Positions 58,268 through 64,000 of a stretch of 64,000 bases of DNA are shown here, piece by piece (the stretch's first letter is position 1; each line of letters opens with the position of its first letter). Under the pieces are notes generated by a model, which was not told where the DNA came from, did not search any database, and saw nothing but the letters and a program-made list of their open reading frames with translations. The position numbers and the translations under genes are program-made. The stretch is taken from NCBI RefSeq assembly GCF_016892705.1, contig NZ_JAFEMB010000003.1, positions 124,001-188,000 on the forward strand, written 5' to 3'. Source of the DNA: Microvirga pudoricolor. GTDB taxonomy: Bacteria > Pseudomonadota > Alphaproteobacteria > Rhizobiales > Beijerinckiaceae.

Positions 58268-59263
58268 TCACCTGCGGTACAGCGAGCGCTGGACCAGCAT
58301 GGCGATGATGATGATGGCACCTTGAACCGCGCCCACGAGAAACTCGGACACGAAGTTCGACAGCACCATGATGTTGGCGACAAGCTCCAGGATGATCGCG
58401 CCGACCACCGTGCCCCAGATGCGGCCGATGCCGCCCTTCAGGGCCGTGCCGCCGATCACCACCGCCGTGATGGCCTGCAGCTCCCACAAGAGCCCCGTGG
58501 TGGGCGTGGCCGAGCCCAGGCGCGGCACGTAGACCAGCACCGCGATGCCCACGCAGATGCCCTGGATCACGTAGGTGAGGGTGCGCACCCGCCAGATCGG
58601 CACGCCCGAATAGCGCGCCACGTCCTCGTTGGAGCCGAGCGCGATCACATGGCGGCCGAACGAGGTCCGGTAGAGGATGAGCGCCCCGATGGCGGCCACG
58701 GCCAGGAAGACGATGACGGGGATCGGAATGCCGAACACGTCGCCGAAATAAACCGGGCGGTAGAGCTCGCGCAGGTCGAGGTTGCGCATCGTGATGGTGC
58801 CGCCCGCCGCCAGCCAGATGATGAGCGCCCGGAAGATGCCCATGGTGCCCAGCGTCACGATGAAGGGCTCGATGCGCCCGAAGGTGACGATGAGCCCGTT
58901 GGCCATGCCGCAGGCCACGCTCAGGGCGATGGCGGCCAGCATGCCGAGCGCCAGCGTGCTCACCTCGGGCGTGCCGATGCGGTTGAGGGTGAGAATCATG
59001 ACGCCCGCCACGAGCGCCGCCATGGAGCCCACCGAGAGATCGAGCCCGCCGCCGGAGATCACGAAGGTGGCGCCGACCGCGATGATGGCGATGAAGGCGC
59101 AGCGCGTGACCACGTTGGTCAGGTTCGAGGCCGTCAGGAAGTCCGGGTTGATCAGCGCGCCCGCGATGACGAGCACGACCAGCGCCAGGAAGGGCGAGAG
59201 CGCCCGCATGTCGATCTTGAACCGGCGGGACGGCGCGGGGGTGCGAAGTGCGGTCTCGGTCAT
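58268..59263 (-). CDS. Ribose-type (CUT2) ABC sugar permease
   Basis: A 331-residue inner-membrane permease of the RbsC/AraH family with about eight to ten helices. Diagnostic segments are ISGGGLDLSVGSMAALVAGV, MANGLIVTFGRIEPFIVTLG, ALGSNEDVARYSGVPIWRVR and VVIGGTALKGGIGRIWGTVV. It overlaps the ATPase gene by 4 nt and probably works as a homodimer. Confidence 0.94.
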   Translation of the reverse strand: MTETALRTPAPSRRFKIDMRALSPFLALVVLVIAGALINPDFLTASNLTNVVTRCAFIAIIAVGATFVISGGGLDLSVGSMAALVAGVMILTLNRIGTPEVSTLALGMLAAIALSVACGMANGLIVTFGRIEPFIVTLGTMGIFRALIIWLAAGGTITMRNLDLRELYRPVYFGDVFGIPIPVIVFLAVAAIGALILYRTSFGRHVIALGSNEDVARYSGVPIWRVRTLTYVIQGICVGIAVLVYVPRLGSATPTTGLLWELQAITAVVIGGTALKGGIGRIWGTVVGAIILELVANIMVLSNFVSEFLVGAVQGAIIIIAMLVQRSLYRR

Positions 59264-60780
59264 ACGTGGCCCGCGGCAATCTCTGCCGCCCTTTCTTCAT
59301 GAACGCCTGTGGCGAGAAACACGATGGCGTCCTCGGACAGGTCGGCTCGGCCGACCTCGCCCGCGACGCGCCCGTTCCGCATCACCAGGACGCGGTGGCA
59401 CAGCCCGATCAGCTCCTGCATCTCGGACGAGATGACGACCACGGCGCGGCCCTCTTCGGCCAACGATGCGATGAAACGGTAGATCTGTTCCTTGGTGCCG
59501 ATGTCGACGCCCCGCGTCGGCTCGTCGATGATGACGATCTGGGGCTCGATGAGCATCATCTTGGCCAGCAGGAGCTTCTGCTGGTTGCCGCCGGAGAGCT
59601 GGCCCGCGAGCATGTCGCGCTGGCGGGCGCGGATGTCGAAGTCGCGGATGGCGGTGTCGAGCGTGGCTTCCTCCTTGGCCGTATCCACGAAGGAGCCGCG
59701 GCTGAAGCGGTCCAGGGCCGCCAGCGTCAGGTTCACGCGCAGGTTCTGCTGCAGTAGCAGTCCCTTGCCCTTGCGGTCCTCGGACAGGTACGCGATCCCG
59801 GCCGCCATGGCGTCGCGGCCGTCCGTGAAGCGCACGGGCTTGCCGTTCAGGGTGATGGAGCCCGTGGAGGTTCGGAGGCCGACGAGGCCCTCGAACAATT
59901 CGGTCCGGCCCGCCCCGATAAGGCCGCCGAAGCCTAAGATCTCGCCGCGCTTCAGATCGAAGGAGGCGTGTTCCACATAACCCGGAACGGCCATGTCGCG
60001 CACGGACAGGACAACCTGGTCCGAAGCGGTTTCGGGCTTGTCGGGATAGAGCTTGGACATGTCGCGCCCGACCATGAGGCGCGCCATCTCGATGGGCTCC
60101 AGCCCCTCGATGTCGTGGGTTCCGATGAGGCGCCCGTCCCGCAGCACCGTCACACGGTCGGCGATGGCCTTCACCTCGTTGAGGCGATGGGAGATGTAGA
60201 GGACCGCCACCCCTTGCGCCCGCAGGCGGCGGATGATCTCGAACAGGCTCTCGGCCTCCACCGGGGTCAGCACGGCGGTGGGCTCGTCGAACACCACCAC
60301 CTTGTGGGGCACGAGAAGCGCGCGGGCGATCTGCACGAGCTGCCGGTCGGCGATGGAGAGGCGGCGCACCTCCGTGTCGGGATCGAGGGTGACGCCGAGT
60401 TCGGACAGGATGGCGCGGGACTTGGCCCTCATGGCCCCGTCGTCCACGAAGCCGTAGCGGCGGATCTCGCGGCCGAGGAACAGGTTCTGGGCGACGGTCA
60501 GGTCCTCGGCCAGGAGAATCTCCTGGTGGACCAGCACGATGCCCTCATGCTCGGCCTCCACGGGGCCGGAGAAGCGCCGCTCCTGCTCGTTGAGGTACAG
60601 CGTGCCCTTGGTCGGGGGCAGGTGTCCCGACAGGATGCGCATGAGGGTCGACTTGCCGGCGCCGTTCTCGCCGATCACCGCATGGACCTCGCCCGGCATT
60701 AGAGCGAGCGTGATCCCGCTCAGAACCTCGATGGGCCCGAAGGATTTGGATATCTGGTCGGCTCGAAGGACGGATGCCAT
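59260..60780 (-). CDS. Ribose-type (CUT2) sugar ABC ATPase with two nucleotide-binding domains
   Basis: A 506-residue RbsA/XylG-like protein with two ABC halves. The first has GENGAGKST, LSIADRQLVQIARAL and VVFDEPTAVL. The second has a degenerate Walker A (GLIGAGRTE), signature LSGGNQQKLLLAKMM and IIDEPTRGVDIGTK, the normal pattern for this family. The start at 60780 (MASVLRAD) is preferred over a GTG five codons earlier. It is the first gene of the sugar operon and diverges from the LacI regulator. Confidence 0.94.
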   Translation of the reverse strand: MASVLRADQISKSFGPIEVLSGITLALMPGEVHAVIGENGAGKSTLMRILSGHLPPTKGTLYLNEQERRFSGPVEAEHEGIVLVHQEILLAEDLTVAQNLFLGREIRRYGFVDDGAMRAKSRAILSELGVTLDPDTEVRRLSIADRQLVQIARALLVPHKVVVFDEPTAVLTPVEAESLFEIIRRLRAQGVAVLYISHRLNEVKAIADRVTVLRDGRLIGTHDIEGLEPIEMARLMVGRDMSKLYPDKPETASDQVVLSVRDMAVPGYVEHASFDLKRGEILGFGGLIGAGRTELFEGLVGLRTSTGSITLNGKPVRFTDGRDAMAAGIAYLSEDRKGKGLLLQQNLRVNLTLAALDRFSRGSFVDTAKEEATLDTAIRDFDIRARQRDMLAGQLSGGNQQKLLLAKMMLIEPQIVIIDEPTRGVDIGTKEQIYRFIASLAEEGRAVVVISSEMQELIGLCHRVLVMRNGRVAGEVGRADLSEDAIVFLATGVHEERAAEIAAGHV

Positions 60781-60957
60781 GGACGGACCGTGCACGGATG
60801 ATCTTTAGGGACGTCCGGCGTGGACCGGACGGCGTCGGGTCGGCTGTCGGGCCGAAGCGGATCAGCGGGCAGGGATGGGGGGCGTCATGGGTATCCTCCG
60901 GTTGCGTTCGCCTGTCCTCTTTCGGGACAATGCGGGGAAATGGATTCACCGAAGGGT

Positions 60958-60986
60958 TTGACAACACCCCGATGTAATCGATTACA
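60958..60986 (+). promoter_or_regulatory. Candidate promoter of the LacI-family regulator gene
   Basis: TTGACA (60958-60963) and ATTACA (60981-60986) are 17 nt apart on the plus strand. The -10 box is inside the palindrome at 60972-60987, so the regulator would repress itself. Confidence 0.4.
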
Positions 60987-60987
60987 T
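60972..60987. promoter_or_regulatory. Operator for the LacI-family regulator
   Basis: ATGTAATCGATTACAT is a perfect 16-bp palindrome with a central CG, the form recognised by LacI/GalR proteins. It lies between the divergent regulator and importer genes and overlaps both candidate promoters. Confidence 0.85.
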
Positions 60988-60989
60988 TC

Positions 60990-61017
60990 ACTTTACCCAA
61001 AGCTACGGTTCTGTCAA
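60990..61017 (-). promoter_or_regulatory. Candidate promoter of the sugar importer operon
   Basis: On the minus strand TTGACA (61017-61012) and TAAAGT (60995-60990) have a 16-nt spacer. The predicted start falls in the operator at 60972-60987, which explains repression. Confidence 0.5.
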
Positions 61018-61043
61018 ACACGTTTGCCAAGAGGAAGAATCCC

Positions 61044-62135
61044 ATGGATGGGGGTGGACGGAGGAGCAGGTCTGAGCGCGCCGCGGGATCGCGGGCCGCC
61101 ACCATCCAGGACGTCGCCAGGCTGGCCGAGGTCTCGACCGCCACCGTCAGCCGGGCCCTCGCGACGCCCCAGCGTGTCTCGCCAGAGGCCCGGGCCCGGG
61201 TCGCCGAGGCCATCGCCAAGACGGGGTACGTTCCCAACACCGCCGCCCGGTCCCTGCGCTCGCAGAAGACCCATATGGTGCTCGTGGTTCTGCCGGATCT
61301 TGCCAACACGTTCTTCTCCAAGATCCTGCGCGGCATCGAGGAGACCTTGTTCGAGGCCGGTTACGGCATGATCATCAGCGACCTCGACGGCTCGCCCGAG
61401 AAAGAGGCGCACCTGTCGGCCTTCACGGCGGCCGGGCGGGTCGACGGAGCCATCCTGCTGAACGGCCATCTCTTCGGCCAGAACCGAGATGAGGAGGGCG
61501 GCTCCGCTCCCTTGAGCATTCCTCTCGTGGCGATCTGCGAGGCTATTCCCGACGCCCGCATTCCGCAGGTCGAGATCGACAACCGCGTCGGGGCCGCAGG
61601 CATGATTCGCCATCTGGCCTCCCTTGGTCATCGCCGCATCGGCTATGTCAGCGGTCCGCGGGGCAACATTCTGGAGCGCGAGCGCTTCCAGGGCTACCGG
61701 GACGGCTTGGCGGCGGCGGGGCTCGCTTTCGATCCCGACCTCGTCATCCCGGGCGATTATACGCTGGAGGCCGGGGTCGCGGCGGGCGAGGCGGTGGTGC
61801 GGGGCGCCAACCGGCCCACGGCCCTGTTCTGCACCAGCGACGTGATGGCGATCGGGGCGATCCGAACCCTGGCATCGGCGGGCCTGCGGGTGCCGGAGGA
61901 CATCTCCGTCGTGGGGTTCGACGACATCGAGTTCGCGGCCGTGGCGGAGCCGCCCCTGACGACGGTCCACCAGCCGCGCCGGGAGCTGGGCCAGGCCGGA
62001 GCCACGGCGCTCATCGATCTGCTGCAGGGCCGCAAGGCGCCGGATCGGATCCGCCTCAAGACGGACCTCGTCGTCCGCTCCAGCGCGGCCGCACCCCGCA
62101 GGACGATGCTCAAATCCGCAGGCCTCAACGCCTGA
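61044..62135 (+). CDS. LacI-family regulator of the sugar importer operon
   Basis: A 363-residue repressor. The HTH and hinge at about 14-70 read TIQDVARLAEVSTATVSRAL and YVPNTAARSLRSQKT. The remainder is a periplasmic-binding-protein-like sugar domain (VLVVLPDLANTFFSKILRGI, HRRIGYVSGPRGN, ALFCTSDVMAIGAIR, VVGFDDIEFAAVAEPPLTTV). AGAGGAAG lies upstream of the start. The divergent position and the palindrome make the ribose-type importer and sugar enzymes its likely target. The inducer is probably the transported sugar. Confidence 0.94.
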   Translation: MDGGGRRSRSERAAGSRAATIQDVARLAEVSTATVSRALATPQRVSPEARARVAEAIAKTGYVPNTAARSLRSQKTHMVLVVLPDLANTFFSKILRGIEETLFEAGYGMIISDLDGSPEKEAHLSAFTAAGRVDGAILLNGHLFGQNRDEEGGSAPLSIPLVAICEAIPDARIPQVEIDNRVGAAGMIRHLASLGHRRIGYVSGPRGNILERERFQGYRDGLAAAGLAFDPDLVIPGDYTLEAGVAAGEAVVRGANRPTALFCTSDVMAIGAIRTLASAGLRVPEDISVVGFDDIEFAAVAEPPLTTVHQPRRELGQAGATALIDLLQGRKAPDRIRLKTDLVVRSSAAAPRRTMLKSAGLNA

Positions 62136-62186
62136 TTGCCAGCCGCCCGAAACGCATCCTCGCGAGGCCGGCTTCCTACGTCTAAT

Positions 62187-62202
62187 TGACAAGAAACTGT
62201 CA
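62187..62202. promoter_or_regulatory. Inverted repeat upstream of the last ABC operon
   Basis: TGACA and TGTCA with a 6-nt spacer lie about 110 nt before the ATPase gene, in a 174-nt gap that also has TATATAAAG (62270-62278) as a possible -10 region. Evidence for an operator is weak. Confidence 0.3.
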
Positions 62203-62309
62203 CGGAAAGCGGCGCAAAGAACGTCTTCCACGCTCTTTACTAAAGCCGGGCCCTGTAGTTTGCTGGCTATATAAAGAGACGCCGGAAGGCGCTTTGTCCA
62301 GGGAAGGAA

Positions 62310-63407
62310 ATGGGACCGGTGAACGCTCCTGTCGCGGCGGCGATCGACATCGATCATCTTCAGGTCAGCTACGGCAGCCAGCAGGTGCTGCATGGGGTGA
62401 GCCTCACGGTCCAGCCGGGCGAATTCATCGCCATCCTGGGCTCGTCGGGCTGCGGAAAGACCACCCTCCTGCGCACCATCGCGGGCTTCCAGAAGGCCTC
62501 CGGCGGGGCGATCCGGCTCTTCGGCCGGGACGTGGTGGCCATGCCGCCGGAAAAGCGCGGCATGGCGATGATGTTTCAATCCTACGCCCTGTGGCCGCAC
62601 ATGACCGTGCTCGGCAATGTAGGCTATGGCCTGCGCCTGCGCGGGGTGGGCAAGGACGAGATCCGCGCCCGGGTGGCGGGCGTGCTCAAGATGCTCAACC
62701 TGTCGGGGCTCGAGGACCGCAAGGTCACGAACCTGTCCGGCGGCCAGCGCCAGCGCGTGGCGCTGGGGCGAGCGCTCGCCATCGAGCCCGACATCCTGCT
62801 TCTCGATGAGCCCTTGTCGAACCTCGACGCCAAGGTGCGCATCCAGTTGCGCTCCGAGATCAAGGCGCTGCAGAACCGTCTCGGCTTCACCGCCATCCAC
62901 GTCACCCACGACCGCGAGGAGGCCATGACCATGGCCGACCGCATCGTGGTGATGGATGCGGGCCGCATCGCCCAGATGGGCACGCCCAAAGAGGTGTTCG
63001 ACCGGCCCAACTCGCCCTTCGTGGCGAGCTTCATGGGGGCCGAGAACACGATCCATCTCGATGTCCGCTCCAACAGCGCGGGCGTCGAGGTCCAGGCGGG
63101 CCCTGGTCCTTCGATCCGATGGGACGGAGAAGTCCCGGTCGGCCCCGTCACCGCCTATTTCCGAGACGACGTGGCCTCGCTCGACGCGCCGGACGCGCGC
63201 CGGGACGGCTCCATCGTGCTGCCCGGGACCATCACGCAGAGAACGTATCCGGGCGGGCATTACAGGTACGTGGTCGCCATCGGCGACCGTCACTTTACTG
63301 TGACGGACGACGACTACCACGAGCTCGACCGTCCGGTGGGCCTGCGCCTGCCGCTGGCGTCGCTTCACCTGTTCCCAAGCGAATCCAAGGGAGAGAACCA
63401 TGCATAA
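62310..63407 (+). CDS. ABC importer ATPase of the CUT1/iron/polyamine type
   Basis: A 365-residue ATPase with C-terminal TOBE-like regulatory domain. Walker A is GSSGCGKTT, Q-loop region MMFQSYALWPHMTV, signature LSGGQRQRVALGRAL, Walker B LLLDEPLSNLD and the H-loop VTHDREEAMTM. Residues about 245-360 form the regulatory domain. GGGAAGGAA precedes the start. It overlaps the following binding-protein gene by 8 nt. The order ATPase-binding protein resembles importers for Fe3+, thiamine, phosphonate or polyamines; the substrate cannot be fixed. Confidence 0.9.
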   Translation: MGPVNAPVAAAIDIDHLQVSYGSQQVLHGVSLTVQPGEFIAILGSSGCGKTTLLRTIAGFQKASGGAIRLFGRDVVAMPPEKRGMAMMFQSYALWPHMTVLGNVGYGLRLRGVGKDEIRARVAGVLKMLNLSGLEDRKVTNLSGGQRQRVALGRALAIEPDILLLDEPLSNLDAKVRIQLRSEIKALQNRLGFTAIHVTHDREEAMTMADRIVVMDAGRIAQMGTPKEVFDRPNSPFVASFMGAENTIHLDVRSNSAGVEVQAGPGPSIRWDGEVPVGPVTAYFRDDVASLDAPDARRDGSIVLPGTITQRTYPGGHYRYVVAIGDRHFTVTDDDYHELDRPVGLRLPLASLHLFPSESKGENHA

Positions 63408-64000
63408 GACACTTTTCGCGGCGGGCCTCGCGGCCGCGCTGCTGACCGGCACCGCGCACGCCCAGACCCTCAACGTGGCCACGGCCGGCGACCAGAACAT
63501 GGTCGACTACATCAAGGACTACCTCGGCCCGCTCTTCGAGAAGAGCCACCCGGGCGTGAAGGTGGTGGCGGTGGGAACCGGCCCGGGCGACGGCGGTTCG
63601 CAGAAGATCTTCGAGAAGCTCGACGCCCAGAAGAAGGCAGGCTCGGCGACGTCCGATTTCGACGTGGTCGTCGTGCACCAGAAGGCTGCCGGCACCTTGG
63701 CGAAGGATGGTCTCATCGAGAAGTACACTGACAAGATCCCGACCGGAAAGCTCGCGACCCGCGACACGGCAACGAATTCCCTGGGCACGGACGTGTCGGG
63801 CTACGTCATGCCGATGTTCCATTCGCAGACCGCCATCGCTTACAACCCGGACCTCATCAAGACGCCGCCCTCGACCTACGCGGAGCTGCGCGACTGGGTG
63901 CAGAAGAACCCGAAGCAGTTCGGCTATAACGGCATCAAGGGCGGCATGTCCGGCGTCGCCTTCGTGACCGGCTGGGTCTCGGCCTTCGGGGGCGATGCCG
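63400..64000 (+). CDS. Extracellular solute-binding protein, family 1 (cut by the window end)
   Basis: The first 200 residues of a periplasmic binding protein. A signal peptide spans about 1-21 (LFAAGLAAALLTGTAHA, cleaved before QTLNVATAG). The mature part has the class II pattern: LNVATAGDQNMVDYIKDYLG, FDVVVVHQKAAGTLAKDGLI, and the hinge segment PMFHSQTAIAYNPDLI. Its ATG lies within the end of the ATPase gene (8-nt overlap), with GGGAGAG upstream. The permease genes are expected beyond the window. Ligand unknown. Confidence 0.9.
   Translation, partial: MHKTLFAAGLAAALLTGTAHAQTLNVATAGDQNMVDYIKDYLGPLFEKSHPGVKVVAVGTGPGDGGSQKIFEKLDAQKKAGSATSDFDVVVVHQKAAGTLAKDGLIEKYTDKIPTGKLATRDTATNSLGTDVSGYVMPMFHSQTAIAYNPDLIKTPPSTYAELRDWVQKNPKQFGYNGIKGGMSGVAFVTGWVSAFGGDA

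Overview
The window is a GC-rich stretch of chromosome with closely packed genes. It looks like an alphaproteobacterium of the order Hyphomicrobiales (Rhizobiales), probably from the Methylobacteriaceae/Microvirga neighbourhood. Evidence for this is a thioredoxin-reductase-like ferredoxin-NADP reductase, the cellulose gene bcsN (known from Hyphomicrobiales), Zur-type Fur regulators, abundant ABC importers and short mosaic intergenic repeats of rhizobial style. The genus is an inference. I saw no tRNA or rRNA gene, CRISPR array, insertion sequence or prophage.

Layout. (1) 1-7 kb, minus strand: a Liv-type ABC importer with fused LivH-LivM permease, followed by a 2Fe-2S ferredoxin, its reductase and a truncated M20 amidohydrolase; an amidase gene diverges from it. 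(2) 7-15.7 kb: amidase, sugar lactonase, aldose epimerase, a small unknown gene, an M3 peptidase, an exported alpha/beta hydrolase and an AI-2E-type membrane protein with an extra C-terminal domain. (3) 15.7-21.1 kb: a dppABCDF dipeptide importer with a terminator after dppA. (4) 21.4-32.7 kb, minus strand: a chemosensory array in the order CheW, CheR-TPR, CheW, receptor, CheA-REC, CheB. This is the component set of the Wsp surface-sensing pathway, but it ends in two hybrid histidine kinases rather than a diguanylate cyclase. (5) 32.8-42.8 kb, same strand and directly upstream: cellulose genes bcsN, bcsA, bcsB, bcsZ and a large TPR protein. (6) 43-47 kb: a Bcr/CflA-type drug transporter and a glutaryl-CoA dehydrogenase/CoA-transferase pair. 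(7) 47-53.6 kb: YafY regulator with LysE exporter, and TetR regulator with an RND pump. (8) 53.6-54.7 kb: two Fur-family regulators in tandem. (9) 54.8-62.1 kb: a LacI-controlled ribose-type sugar importer with two catabolic enzymes. (10) 62.3-64 kb: the start of another ABC importer.

The most interesting part is regions 4 and 5. About 20 kb is read in one direction from cellulose synthase into a complete receptor-kinase-adaptation pathway, with overlapping or nearly abutting genes. BcsA has a PilZ c-di-GMP site, yet no GGDEF or EAL protein is encoded here. The arrangement suggests a surface or chemical sensor controlling cellulose production through phosphorelay proteins, one of which carries a receiver lacking its phosphorylation aspartate. 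This is inferred from gene order and motifs only.
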